A DNA stretch of 64,000 nt from an uncultured Eubacteriales bacterium (lineage in GTDB: Bacteria > Bacillota > Clostridia > Oscillospirales > Oscillospiraceae). The notes beneath the pieces were generated by a model that worked only from the letters and a program-made list of their open reading frames with translations, searched no databases and had not been told where the DNA came from. The stretch is from the NCBI GenBank assembly GCA_900544705.1, contig UQWH01000001.1, forward strand, positions 1 to 64,000, written 5' to 3'. Shown here piece after piece: positions 17,135-26,293 of the stretch (position 1 is its first letter; every line of letters starts with the position of its first letter). Made by a program: the position numbers and the translations under genes.

Positions 17135-18322
17135 TCAGCCGCGGCTCTTGCGGGCGGCTTCCTCGCGCTGGCGGGAAATTTCCGCCCAGCTCGGCAGCTT
17201 TGCGCAGATCTCTGCAAAGTCCTGCATCGCGCTGGGAATATCAATTCTCTGCGGGCAGACCTGCGCGCACTGGCCGCAGCCGACACAGGCCGCCGGCCGC
17301 TTGTCCTCCGGCAGCGCCTCGATCGCTATGCCAAGATTCATGGACGGCTGGAACTTCGCGTCGTTGTAATATTTCAGCAGCATGGGGATGTCCAGCCCCA
17401 TCGGGCAGCCGTCGCAGCAGTAGCGGCAGCCGGTGCAGGGCACGCCCTGATGCAGCGCATCGGCCACGCGCGCCAGCAGCGCGACTTCTTCCTCGCTGAG
17501 CGGCTCGCCGCCGCTGAAGGTCGCGACGTTATCCACCATCTGCGCCATATTGGACATGCCGCTCAGAACCATCTTGACATTCGGCAGCGTCTGGAGCCAA
17601 CGCAGCGCCCACGCCGCGTCGCTCTCCTCCGGCCGCTGCTCCCTCAGCTCGCGGTCCAGCTCCGCCGGAAGCTGCGCCAGCTTGCCGCCGCGCACCGGCT
17701 CCATGACCCAGACGGGGATGTTGTATTTTTCCAGCAGCTCATACTTGCCCTTTGCGTCCTGAAGCGTCCAGTCAAGGTAGTTGAGCTGGATCTGGCAAAA
17801 TTCCATGTGCTCGCCGTAGCGGCGGAGGAAGGTATCCATCGTTTCGACGCGGCCGTGGGTGGAGAAGCCGAGGTGGCGGATGCGGCCCAGCTTTTTCTGC
17901 TCGACGAAGTAGTCAATAATGCCCCATTGCGGATCCATATAGGTATGGATGGAGTTTTCATAGACGTTGTGCAGGAGATAGAAGTCGAAATAATCCACGC
18001 CGCACTTTTCCAGCTGCTCCTCAAAAATCGCCTTGGGATCGTAGCGCGCGGCGAGCTGGTGGCCAGGGTATTTGGTCGCAAGGAAGAACGATTCGCGCGG
18101 GTAGGCCTTGAGCACGCGGCCAATGACACGCTCGGACCGGCTGGCGTGGTAGGGGTAGGCCGTGTCGAAATAGTTTACACCGTGCTCGACGGCGTAGCGC
18201 ACCATCTCCGCGACCTGCGCCTCGTCGATGTCGGCGTCCGTTCCGCCGGGCAGCAAGGGCAGACGCATGGTGCCGAAGCCCAGACGCGACAGCCGGAGTC
18301 CTTGAAATTCACTGTACTGCAT
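17135..18322 (-). CDS. aldo/keto reductase with C-terminal ferredoxin domain
   Basis: 395 residues from the ATG at 18322 (GGAGGTG eight bases upstream; the longer frame lacks a ribosome site). Residues ~1-290 are the TIM-barrel of the AKR superfamily: GFGTMRLPL, NYFDTAYPYHASRSERVIG with catalytic Asp/Tyr, FFLATKYPG with Lys and DFYLLHNVYENS. The C-terminus holds two [4Fe-4S] motifs, CTGCRYCCDGCPMGLDIP and CVGCGQCAQVCPQRIDIP. This fused class is common in anaerobes and probably exchanges electrons with ferredoxin; the carbonyl substrate is unknown. It appears monocistronic and ends near the IS relic. Confidence 0.92.
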   Translation of the reverse strand: MQYSEFQGLRLSRLGFGTMRLPLLPGGTDADIDEAQVAEMVRYAVEHGVNYFDTAYPYHASRSERVIGRVLKAYPRESFFLATKYPGHQLAARYDPKAIFEEQLEKCGVDYFDFYLLHNVYENSIHTYMDPQWGIIDYFVEQKKLGRIRHLGFSTHGRVETMDTFLRRYGEHMEFCQIQLNYLDWTLQDAKGKYELLEKYNIPVWVMEPVRGGKLAQLPAELDRELREQRPEESDAAWALRWLQTLPNVKMVLSGMSNMAQMVDNVATFSGGEPLSEEEVALLARVADALHQGVPCTGCRYCCDGCPMGLDIPMLLKYYNDAKFQPSMNLGIAIEALPEDKRPAACVGCGQCAQVCPQRIDIPSAMQDFAEICAKLPSWAEISRQREEAARKSRG

Positions 18323-18402
18323 TTTGCGCACCTCCGTGTTTGTTTCTTTTTTCATTATAGCAGTTTGTGCCGGGCGGTGCAAGCAAAGGCTAACTTTTCT
18401 AT

Positions 18403-18438
18403 AAAAATGCCGGGGAGCGGATGCTCCCCGGCATTTTT
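18403..18438 (-). terminator. terminator hairpin, distal copy
   Basis: 36-base perfect palindromic hairpin AAAAATGCCGGGGAGC-GGAT-GCTCCCCGGCATTTTT. An identical 36-base copy lies at 18633-18668; MITE copy C lies exactly between them. Confidence 0.85.
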
Positions 18439-18632
18439 CAGCTTGTCAAAAAAGTCCTTTTGGACTTTTTTGACAAGCTGACTACAAAATTGCAAAATCA
18501 ATATTTGTAGTATTATTTTGCAATTTTGATCGCTGCGGCGGGTTATTGAACGCGAAAGGGAACCCTGACGGTTCCCTTTCACACTATTCTTCCCTCCGAA
18601 ACTTTCGGCTGGATAGGTTTTTTGACAGTCTG
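18439..18632. mobile_element. terminator-targeting MITE, copy C (66-base deletion)
   Basis: 194 bases. It equals copies A and B except for a 66-base internal deletion between GGGAACCC and TGACGGTTCCC and one base change after the left palindrome (CTGACTAC for CTGCCTAC). The deletion removes the GC-rich interior stem and leaves a compact GGGAACC/GGTTCCC hairpin. The flanks are a perfect 36-base direct repeat, each copy a whole terminator hairpin. This is the cleanest case of terminator duplication in the window. Confidence 0.88.
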
Positions 18633-18668
18633 AAAAATGCCGGGGAGCGGATGCTCCCCGGCATTTTT
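18633..18668 (-). terminator. terminator of the giant surface protein gene
   Basis: Perfect copy of the 36-base hairpin at 18403-18438; on the minus strand it follows the stop at 18675 after six bases and ends in a T run. Confidence 0.9.
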
Positions 18669-18674
18669 GGTTGT

Positions 18675-21600
18675 TTACTTCTTGCTGCTCTTATTGCTGC
18701 TCTTACGCTTTTTGCGTGCGATCAGGAAGATGATCAGCACGATCAGCAGCGCAAGCACGCCCAGAGCGCTGTAGAACAGCGTCTTATTGGCGAAGAAGAT
18801 GATGAACAGATTGCTCGACACCGTCACGCGCTCATACAGCTCGTCGCAGACGTTGGTCGTGCCGTCGGCAAGGGCTGCGCAGTCGCCGCAGATCAGACGC
18901 ACCTGATTCTCCAGTCCCTCCGGGACGGTGAAGGTGATCATGCCGTCATGCTCCTTGAGGTAGTCGTGCAGCTCGTCGCCGGACAGGTCGAACCGGACGC
19001 TGATGTCCTCACCGGCCGCATTGCGCAGCGGCGTCCCGTCGGAATCCAGCACCAGCGCGCGGAAGCTGTTCAGGCGTCCGCCGTCGTCCGTCGGGATGAC
19101 GGTGACGGTCTGCTCGGTGGTCTGGTAGCGGCCGCCCGTTTTCAGGCCGCTGACCGTGAGGACGGGCGCGGTCTGGTCGACCACGAAGGAGATGTCCAGG
19201 CTCTTGACGTCGCTGTAGGCGACAGTGTTGGTCTTATCCGTGGACTCGACAACCACGTTGTAGCCGCCCTCGGTGACAAAGAGGTTCTTATTCAGGGTGT
19301 AGGTGCGCAGCGCCCACTTGCCCGGCTCGGTGGTGAGGGTGGTGGTGTAGTCCGTTCCCTCGGTGAGTTCCTTGCCGTTGAGCTTGACGGTGTAGTTCTC
19401 GACGGGATCGACGTTCGTTTCGAAAATCACGACATCATTGCGCACGTCGTAGGTATAATACTGCTCCAGCAGGGCCGCGGTATTCTCGTCTACCGAGAAG
19501 GTCGAGCCGTTGCGGTTGACGGAGAAGCTGATTTTCTCATGCTCCTTGCCGTCGTGCAGGGCGAAGGTCTTCTGGACATTGCCGGAGCGGTCGGCCACGG
19601 TGCAGGTCAGGCTGTAGACCGCATCTTCCGTGAGGTTCTTGACCGTGATGCGGTATTCCTCGCCGGCCTTGACGACCTCGGCGGGGTCGAGCTTGACGGT
19701 CTTGGTGGCATACTTGCCGTTCTCGTCGCGGACGACCGCGGTGAGGGTGACGGTCAGCGTGTCGGGATCCAGATGCGCATCCTTCGCCGTGATGACGAAG
19801 CCGAAGGGGGTATCCTTGTTGGCGGAGTCCGCGTCCACACCGGTGACGGTAAGCTCCGGCACGGTGGTATCGACGATGAGGGTGTCGGAGACATAGTCCT
19901 CCATGACATTGCCGGAGCGGTCGGTGTAGCGCATCTTGACAACGTACTCGCCCTCCTGCGTCAGGGAGAAGGTGCCGGTGTGCAGATCGGCGGAATTGTT
20001 CGTCCAGTTGGCGCTCACGGGATAGGCCGCACCGTTTCTCGTGACCTCAAAGACCACGTCTTCCGCGTAGAAGTTGGCCTCATTGACCTTGGCCGTCACA
20101 CCGGCAGTGCCGGCGTAATAGGCGGTCGTGCCGTCCTTGCGGGCGGGGTCGGTGAGGGTGACTTCCACCGCCGGGCGGATGGTATCGACCACGGTGCGGC
20201 GGCCGTCGGTATAAGAAGCGGCGTTGCCGGAGCGGTCGGTCGCGGTGAAGCTGACGGTGCCGTTGAACTGGTTGGCCGCGGTCAGGACCGCCTTGGGGAT
20301 GGTGAAGGTCGCGGTGAAGGTGTAGCCGTTTCTGCGGATGCGGGCGGCGGAGATCGCGTCGTTCAGCAGCTCCGCATTCACGCCGCTGACGTTCAGGGCC
20401 TTGGCATAGCTGTAGAGGATGCCATGCACGCCGGAGACCGTGTCGTCGGCGGTGAGGGTGACGGTGACGGGCGCATTGTAATAGCCGAAGGTCACGCCCT
20501 CAAGCACGCGGTCGAGAAGGCTCGTGCTGTAGGAGATGCCCAGATTGGACGGTGCGGTGGCGTCGACGGTGAAGGCATCGGGGTCGTAGTCCTCCGCCTT
20601 GCGGCCGGCAAGGTCGGTGCAGGCAACCGTGAGGGTGTAGTTGGCTTCCACCGGGAAGCTGACCGTGGCGGTATGCTTGCCGTTTTCATGGCTCCACTTC
20701 TGCGCGTCGTGCAGGGCGGCGAGGAAGTCCTCGGTGGCGATGTCCTTGCCGGTCACGTCCTTGGCCGTGACGGTCAGGGTGACGTTCTCCGCGGAGAAGT
20801 TGGCTTCCGTGATCTCGATGGTTGCGGTCTGCTCGCGGTCGAAGTAGGAAATGCCGTCGACTGTGTTCTTGACATCGGTGTTGCCGTAGATGACGTTGAT
20901 CACCGGGGCAGTCTGGTCGATGACAAGGATCTTGGGCGAGGTGTAGGGGGTCATTTCGTTCTTCGCACGGTCATGCGCGGTCATGGTGAGGGTGTGCTCG
21001 CCCTCGCCGCTGACGGTGCAGCTCGCCGTCCAGACGGTCGGGTCGGCTTCGTCCTGCGTCCAGACAAGGCCGGTGATCTCTGTGCCGTTGTCCATGACGG
21101 TGATGTCCGCCGGGTCGAGGTTGACGTCCGTGACCGTGAACCGGGCTTCAAATTCGCCGTCATAGTAGTCCTTTTCGTCCGTGCTGCTCTTCGGCTCGGC
21201 ATACTGCGCACCGGCGATCGGCGCGGTTTCATCGATGATGAGCTTCTTGGAGGTAAAGGGCTCCATCTCGTTCTTCGCGCGGTCCAGCGCGGTCATGGTG
21301 ACGGTGTGCTCGCCCTCGCCGGAGACGGTGCAAATTGCCGTCCAGACGGTGGGTCTTTTTCCCTCCGGCTTCCATTCCAGGCCGGAAACCACTTCGCCGT
21401 TGTCCATGACAGTGATATCCGCCGGGTCAAGGTTGACATCCGTGATACTGAGCGTCACTTCAAACGCACCGCCATAGTAGAGCACATCGTCCGTGCCGCC
21501 CATCGGGTCGGCGTACTTCACTTCGGAGACCGGCGGCGTCTGGTCGATGATCAGCAGATTGGGAGAGGTGTAGGGCTCCATCTCGTTCTTCGCACGGTCG

Positions 21601-24600
21601 TGCGCGGTCATGGTGAGGATATGCTCGCCCTCGCCGGAGACGGTGCAGACCGCCGTCCAGACGGCAGGATCATTCGCATCCTGCGCCCATACAAGCCCGG
21701 AAACCACTTCGCCGTTGTCCATGACGGTGATGTCCGCCGGGTCAAGGTTCGTGTCCGTGACCTTGAGCGTTGCCGTAAAGGGACCGGCATAGTAGAGCGT
21801 GTCGTCCGTGCTGCCCATCGGGTCGGCATACTGCGCACCGGCGATCGGCGCGGTCCGGTCGATGACCTGCGGCTCGGTAGTAAACTCAGGCATTTCGTTG
21901 CCCGCTGCGTCCTTGGCGGTGACGGTGACGGTATGTACGCCCTCCTTGGTGAAGGTGATCGTCGCAGTGGCGGTCTTACCGTCGGCGCTGACCGTCCAGT
22001 CGACCGCCGTTTCCGCACCGTCAACCTTGACGACCGCGTCAATCTTGCCGTCCGTGAGCATCAGGCGCTCGTCATCCGTCAGCGTGAGGGTAACGGCGGC
22101 GTCGCCGTCATAATAGCGGGTCGTGCCGTTTCGGGAAATTTCCTTGGAATACTCCGCGCCTGCGGTCAGCGCCGTCCGGTCGATGACCTGCGGGTCGGTG
22201 GTGAATTCGGGCATCCGGTTGCCCGCTGCGTCCTTGGCCGTGACGGTGACGGTGTGCGTCCCCGCCTCGGTGAGGGGGATGGTGGCTTCGGCGGTCTTGC
22301 CGTCCTCGCTGATCGTCCAGTCGGCTGTGGTTTCCTCGCCGTCGACCTTGACGGTTGCGTCGGGCTTGCCGTCGATGAGCATCAGGCGCTCGTTATCCGT
22401 CAGCGTGAGGGTGACGGTGGTGTCGCCGCTATAATAGCGAGTCGTGCCGTTCTGGGAGACCGGCTCTGCATAGGCCGCGGAGGCGACCGCGTGCGTCCGG
22501 TCGATGACGATCGGGTCGGAGGTGAAGCTTCCCTCGTTGCCCGCTGCGTCCTTTGCGGTGACGGTGACGGTATGCGTTCCTTCTTGGGTGAGGTCGACGG
22601 ACGCAAAGGCCTCCTGCTCGGAAACGAGCACCCAGCCGACTGCGGTTTCCACGCCGTTGACCCTGACGGTCGCGTCGGGCATACCGTTGTCACTGAGCAT
22701 CAGGCGCTCATTGTCCGTCAGGGTAAGGCTGACGGTGGTACCGTCGCCATAGTAGCGGGTCGTGCCGTTCTGGGATACCGGGTCGAAATATACCGCTTCG
22801 CAGACCGGGGGCGTTTCTTCCAGAACGATCCTGTCGCCCTGAAGCTCCGCAGAGCAGTTGCCCGCGACATCGTAGGCGACGAAGTGCAGCGTGCCCTTCA
22901 GGTCGGGCTTGACAACGAATTCCGCCTTGTCGTTTTCGGCGGTAAGTACCTTGCGCGTGCCCGCGATCTCGGCGCCGTTTTCGTCCACGAACCAGTATTC
23001 AAACTTTTCTACACCGGAGGTCGCATCCTGTGCATACAGGGTGTAATACAGCTTGGCGTTGTACCAGCCGCCGGTGATAAATTCAAGGATGGAGCCGCCG
23101 AGGCTCTTGCGCACCTCCTGCTTCAGCTCGGTGGGCGCGGTCTGGTCGATTTTGATCTCGCGGCGCTCGATCGCGTCCGTGATGTTGCCGTTCATGTGGC
23201 GCAGGTAGATATTCTCTTTGGCATAGGTGCCGTCCGCCGTGATGGCGGGCAGCGCCTTCGTCCACGACGTATTGCCCCACAGCTTATTGCCGATGGCGGA
23301 AAGCTCCCAGCCCTCCGGGGCGGAAACGGTGACGGGGCCGGTGTACCAGCCGCTGTTGTTCTTCGTTTCGCCCGTCACGACATAGGCCGGGTCCGGGGCC
23401 TGCGCGTAGGAAATCTGTAAATAGAAATTCTTCGTGACCGCCTCGTATTTTTCATCCGCAGCGCGGGTGAAGGAAATGGTAAACAGGCCGGTCGCGTTAT
23501 CCTTCAGCAAAATGCGCAGTCCCTGATCGGTGAAGGTCCAGCCCAACAGTCCCTCCGGCAGCCCGTTGGTCAGGCTCACATTGCCTTCATGGCCGTCCGG
23601 CTTGATGTAATACTCTTTCTTGCCGTAGATCACCTGCGCCGGGTTTGCCTCGGAGGTTTCCACGTCGAAGGTCAGAATGGAATCGTCCTTTGCGCGTTTG
23701 ACCGTGAGGGTATAGGTGGCGGAGCTTGCCTCGTAGCGGTCGTCCTTCGGCGTTTCGGCCCTGACCGTGATCTCGCCGGAGCGGAGGATGGTCATCTGGC
23801 CGTTCGCGCTGTCGATGGTCGCAATCGTTGCGTACTCGCCCTCCGGCGTCGTCTGCTTCTCGATGGAATAGGTGACGGTGCGGCCCAGCGTATTTTTGGC
23901 CGTCTGGCGATACGTCTGGGTGGTATACCGCGGATCGACATTGACGACGATCCACGGGTCGGTCATGTCGAAGCGGATCGCCTGCTCGTCGCGCACCACT
24001 GGGAAGGTATAGCTATCCGTTGCCGCGGCGAAGACACCGTCGTCCGGCGCGGAGGCCGTGATCCTGATCGTGCCGGGCTTATTGAAGGTGACATAATACT
24101 GTCCGTTTTCCTGTTTGATCTCGGCCGTACCGTCGCCCTCGATATATTTAGAGGTAATTGTCGTAGCGCCTTCCACACCGGTGGTCGCCACGAGCGCCTT
24201 CTCCTGCGGGACCGTCACCGTGCCGATGGGCTCGGAGAATTTGAAGTTCCGCTCCAGCCGCGCGGAGGCCGCGACGCACACCGTAACCGTCTGCTCGTAG
24301 GCGCCGTCGGCGTCCCAGTCAAATTCCCAAGCCTTTTTGACATCGTGGAGGTCCTTCGCGCTTTCCGCGTCCGCCGCAAGGAGGGTTTTGACCGTTAACT
24401 TTTCGACGCCGATTTTGGTGCCTTTCTCGGCCCCCTTCTCGCGGTACTGCGCCTTTTTCTTGGCGCTTCCCGGCTTTGTGATCTCAAAATCCGCAAACCA
24501 GCCGCCCTGCTGGTGCGGCACCGTGGAGGTTAGCGCAAGCTCGACCTCGGGCGCACACGCCACGCCGGTCCTGTCGTAGGTATAGCCCTCCGGCACGCTG

Positions 24601-25190
24601 ACCGTGCCGTTGTTGTATTCCCACGTGCCGTTATAGACGACCTTGCCGTCCTTTTTCAGGGTGAGCACCTGCGCGGGCAGATTCAGCCTGATTCCCTGTG
24701 CGCGATTTTCCTCGCCCTTCCACCAGTAGAAGCGGTAAATCATGTAGGAATTGCTGCTTGAATTTGCAAATGTATGCGCAAGCTCCTCGTCGATATAGGC
24801 CCAGAGGGTGATCACATTGTTCTCCCCGTCCCGCGCGTCCTTGAAGGAGATCTTCTTCGACTCTGCGCCGTCAAAGCGCTGGGTCGTAAAGGCCGCCGTT
24901 TCCGGGTCGGCGCCATCGGGCATCGTCACACGGATGCCGATCCACCAGCCGTCCTGATTGCGGCCGACGCTCTCATCCTTCGGATACCATTCAAGCTCGA
25001 GCTTTTCAAAGTTGAGGCCCACGTCGCCATTGCCGCCGCCAAACATCGTCGCTTCGCCTGTTAAAACTTCGACGTTTCTGTCTACCGTGACCGCCGAGGC
25101 GCGCACCGGCAGCAGTGACAGCACCATCACCAGCGCAAGCGCCAGGCAGGACAGGCGTCTGCCAAGGTTGGAGTTCCAGAGTTTTCTCAT
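18675..25190 (-). CDS. giant Ig-like repeat surface protein
   Basis: 2171 residues from the ATG at 25190, chosen because GAGGGGG lies eight to ten bases upstream and the protein then opens with a clear signal peptide (MRKLWNSNLGRR, then a hydrophobic core and cleavage near VRASA). The body is a string of beta-sandwich Ig-like modules; six tandem ~105-residue modules at about residues 790-1430 share the patterns LTLTDNERLML or VTDVNLDPADITVMDNG and end VTAKDAAGN or MTAHDRAKNEM followed by VIDRTAP/IIDQTPP. The C-terminus has one membrane helix (SALGVLALLIVLIIFLIA) and a Lys/Ser-rich tail, with no LPxTG motif. It is expected to be membrane-anchored and extend far beyond the wall, probably as an adhesin. 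It overlaps the upstream membrane-protein gene by four bases. Confidence 0.88.
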   Translation of the reverse strand: MRKLWNSNLGRRLSCLALALVMVLSLLPVRASAVTVDRNVEVLTGEATMFGGGNGDVGLNFEKLELEWYPKDESVGRNQDGWWIGIRVTMPDGADPETAAFTTQRFDGAESKKISFKDARDGENNVITLWAYIDEELAHTFANSSSNSYMIYRFYWWKGEENRAQGIRLNLPAQVLTLKKDGKVVYNGTWEYNNGTVSVPEGYTYDRTGVACAPEVELALTSTVPHQQGGWFADFEITKPGSAKKKAQYREKGAEKGTKIGVEKLTVKTLLAADAESAKDLHDVKKAWEFDWDADGAYEQTVTVCVAASARLERNFKFSEPIGTVTVPQEKALVATTGVEGATTITSKYIEGDGTAEIKQENGQYYVTFNKPGTIRITASAPDDGVFAAATDSYTFPVVRDEQAIRFDMTDPWIVVNVDPRYTTQTYRQTAKNTLGRTVTYSIEKQTTPEGEYATIATIDSANGQMTILRSGEITVRAETPKDDRYEASSATYTLTVKRAKDDSILTFDVETSEANPAQVIYGKKEYYIKPDGHEGNVSLTNGLPEGLLGWTFTDQGLRILLKDNATGLFTISFTRAADEKYEAVTKNFYLQISYAQAPDPAYVVTGETKNNSGWYTGPVTVSAPEGWELSAIGNKLWGNTSWTKALPAITADGTYAKENIYLRHMNGNITDAIERREIKIDQTAPTELKQEVRKSLGGSILEFITGGWYNAKLYYTLYAQDATSGVEKFEYWFVDENGAEIAGTRKVLTAENDKAEFVVKPDLKGTLHFVAYDVAGNCSAELQGDRIVLEETPPVCEAVYFDPVSQNGTTRYYGDGTTVSLTLTDNERLMLSDNGMPDATVRVNGVETAVGWVLVSEQEAFASVDLTQEGTHTVTVTAKDAAGNEGSFTSDPIVIDRTHAVASAAYAEPVSQNGTTRYYSGDTTVTLTLTDNERLMLIDGKPDATVKVDGEETTADWTISEDGKTAEATIPLTEAGTHTVTVTAKDAAGNRMPEFTTDPQVIDRTALTAGAEYSKEISRNGTTRYYDGDAAVTLTLTDDERLMLTDGKIDAVVKVDGAETAVDWTVSADGKTATATITFTKEGVHTVTVTAKDAAGNEMPEFTTEPQVIDRTAPIAGAQYADPMGSTDDTLYYAGPFTATLKVTDTNLDPADITVMDNGEVVSGLVWAQDANDPAVWTAVCTVSGEGEHILTMTAHDRAKNEMEPYTSPNLLIIDQTPPVSEVKYADPMGGTDDVLYYGGAFEVTLSITDVNLDPADITVMDNGEVVSGLEWKPEGKRPTVWTAICTVSGEGEHTVTMTALDRAKNEMEPFTSKKLIIDETAPIAGAQYAEPKSSTDEKDYYDGEFEARFTVTDVNLDPADITVMDNGTEITGLVWTQDEADPTVWTASCTVSGEGEHTLTMTAHDRAKNEMTPYTSPKILVIDQTAPVINVIYGNTDVKNTVDGISYFDREQTATIEITEANFSAENVTLTVTAKDVTGKDIATEDFLAALHDAQKWSHENGKHTATVSFPVEANYTLTVACTDLAGRKAEDYDPDAFTVDATAPSNLGISYSTSLLDRVLEGVTFGYYNAPVTVTLTADDTVSGVHGILYSYAKALNVSGVNAELLNDAISAARIRRNGYTFTATFTIPKAVLTAANQFNGTVSFTATDRSGNAASYTDGRRTVVDTIRPAVEVTLTDPARKDGTTAYYAGTAGVTAKVNEANFYAEDVVFEVTRNGAAYPVSANWTNNSADLHTGTFSLTQEGEYVVKMRYTDRSGNVMEDYVSDTLIVDTTVPELTVTGVDADSANKDTPFGFVITAKDAHLDPDTLTVTLTAVVRDENGKYATKTVKLDPAEVVKAGEEYRITVKNLTEDAVYSLTCTVADRSGNVQKTFALHDGKEHEKISFSVNRNGSTFSVDENTAALLEQYYTYDVRNDVVIFETNVDPVENYTVKLNGKELTEGTDYTTTLTTEPGKWALRTYTLNKNLFVTEGGYNVVVESTDKTNTVAYSDVKSLDISFVVDQTAPVLTVSGLKTGGRYQTTEQTVTVIPTDDGGRLNSFRALVLDSDGTPLRNAAGEDISVRFDLSGDELHDYLKEHDGMITFTVPEGLENQVRLICGDCAALADGTTNVCDELYERVTVSSNLFIIFFANKTLFYSALGVLALLIVLIIFLIARKKRKSSNKSSKK
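20905..22815 (-). repeat. six tandem Ig-like modules in the giant gene
   Basis: Six modules of about 315 bases each. The first three (from the protein N-terminal side) share SQNGTTRYY and ERLML; the last three share DPADITVMDNG and CTVSGEGEH. The two subtypes look like separate local duplications of one ancestral module. Confidence 0.8.
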
Positions 25191-25669
25191 TCGAGTGACC
25201 CCCTCGTTGATTTTTGCGTTCTCTCTCTTTCGGAGGCTCTGCAAACGCGGGCAAAGCTCCGGCCATTCAGAATACAATGCAGGCAGAAGGTAAAAGATAC
25301 CGCTGCCAGAAGCACAAAACAGACATAAGCCGTCCGGGTGATCCACACAAGCGTGACGATCAGCGCGATCAGGCTCAGTGCAAAGACCGCGTCCGCAGCG
25401 GCCGCCAGCGGATTGCGGAAAACGCAGAGTAGCCCCGGACGCTGCCGGACGGGATGCGGCCGTTCCGGCGCACTGCGCTCACGGCGCTTTAAGGCGGATG
25501 CAAGCGCACACTGCGCGGCGATGCCCAGCAGCAGAAACAGCCAGAACACCGCGCCGGCGAAAATGCTCCACCCGCGGCCGCAGCTGCCCAGCGGCATCAG
25601 AAGAATCGCGGCCGACATCAGGAAAAAGCACAGGATGCTTCCCCGAAGCAGGCGTTTTTCCTTCCTCAC
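25187..25669 (-). CDS. small polytopic membrane protein
   Basis: 160 residues from the GTG at 25669, preceded by GGAGGGG. There are four predicted membrane helices (ILCFFLMSAAILLMPLG; IFAGAVFWLFLLLGIAAQ; AAADAVFALSLIALIVTLVW; YVCFVLLAAVSFTFCLHCIL) with short basic loops. No family recognised. The stop overlaps the ATG of the giant surface protein (ATGA), so the two are translationally coupled and this protein may help in its export, anchoring or regulation. A strong promoter directly upstream drives the pair. Confidence 0.72.
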   Translation of the reverse strand: MRKEKRLLRGSILCFFLMSAAILLMPLGSCGRGWSIFAGAVFWLFLLLGIAAQCALASALKRRERSAPERPHPVRQRPGLLCVFRNPLAAAADAVFALSLIALIVTLVWITRTAYVCFVLLAAVSFTFCLHCILNGRSFARVCRASERERTQKSTRGSLE

Positions 25670-25744
25670 GGCTTCCCCTCCATTCCGGACGGCGGCGCGC
25701 AAACGGAAAACCCGCTGCGCGTCGACTCAATCCTTGTTCAATTT

Positions 25745-25773
25745 ATTATCGCAAATCTGACAGGCTTTGTCAA
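25745..25773 (-). promoter_or_regulatory. promoter of the membrane protein-giant surface protein pair
   Basis: On the minus strand TTGACA (25773-25768), 17 bases, GATAAT (25750-25745), about 75 bases before the GTG at 25669. It separates this pair from the pilus/kinase block as an independent unit. Confidence 0.75.
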
Positions 25774-25816
25774 TTCCGGTTTCCGTAAATCTCGCGGCAA
25801 ATCCCGTTTTTCCGTG

Positions 25817-26284
25817 TCAGATTCGCTCCTGCGTATGCACAAAGGTGATGTCAAATTCGACCGCGATCGCGGGCGGCTCGGAAAGCAAGGTCGTCTCGCC
25901 CTCCTGCGGCATCTGGTTCTCTGCCAGCAGGGTCGTTGCATCCGCAGCCTGCTCCTGCAGGAGCTCCTGCGTGCTGATCTTCGACGTGATGGCGCCGGGG
26001 CCGTAGGGCGTGGGCGAGCGCTGGATGATCCGCCCGGAGGGGGTCATCCGATCTGTCAGCCTGCCGCGCGCGGCATTGACCGGGCTGCTCCTGAACACCT
26101 TGTCGCCGGTAGCGGCATTTTTCTCGCGGATGCCGCGGATGGCCTTGCGCGCCGTCGAGCCGCTCAGGTCGCCGATGAGGTGCGGCACCTTGAGCAGGAA
26201 AAACAGCAGCACGCTGACCGCCAGCATCACGCCGCAGGCGACCGCTCCGGCGATGAAAATAATTCGATAGGTTTCGTAGGTCAT
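25817..26284 (-). CDS. small membrane protein with TTLL motifs, next to the Ser/Thr kinase
   Basis: 155 residues; one N-terminal membrane helix (~9-32) and a soluble, probably disordered cytoplasmic tail rich in Thr/Ser. The tail contains DATTLLAEN and GETTLLSEP, the same TT-hydrophobic-Leu pattern found before the FHA domain in the protein at 28759-30387, and Thr-rich TSKISTQEL. No family recognised. It starts nine bases after the kinase gene and reads as the last gene of that cassette. I infer that it is a membrane substrate of the kinase and a docking partner for an FHA domain. Confidence 0.75.
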   Translation of the reverse strand: MTYETYRIIFIAGAVACGVMLAVSVLLFFLLKVPHLIGDLSGSTARKAIRGIREKNAATGDKVFRSSPVNAARGRLTDRMTPSGRIIQRSPTPYGPGAITSKISTQELLQEQAADATTLLAENQMPQEGETTLLSEPPAIAVEFDITFVHTQERI

Positions 26285-26293
26285 AGCGCATCC

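Noticed and set aside
18546..23420. 1624-residue open frame on the plus strand
   Set aside because: It is antisense to the giant Ig-repeat gene, opens inside MITE copy C, and its composition (runs of V, D, G, R) is that of a GC-driven shadow frame. No ribosome site or domain pattern.
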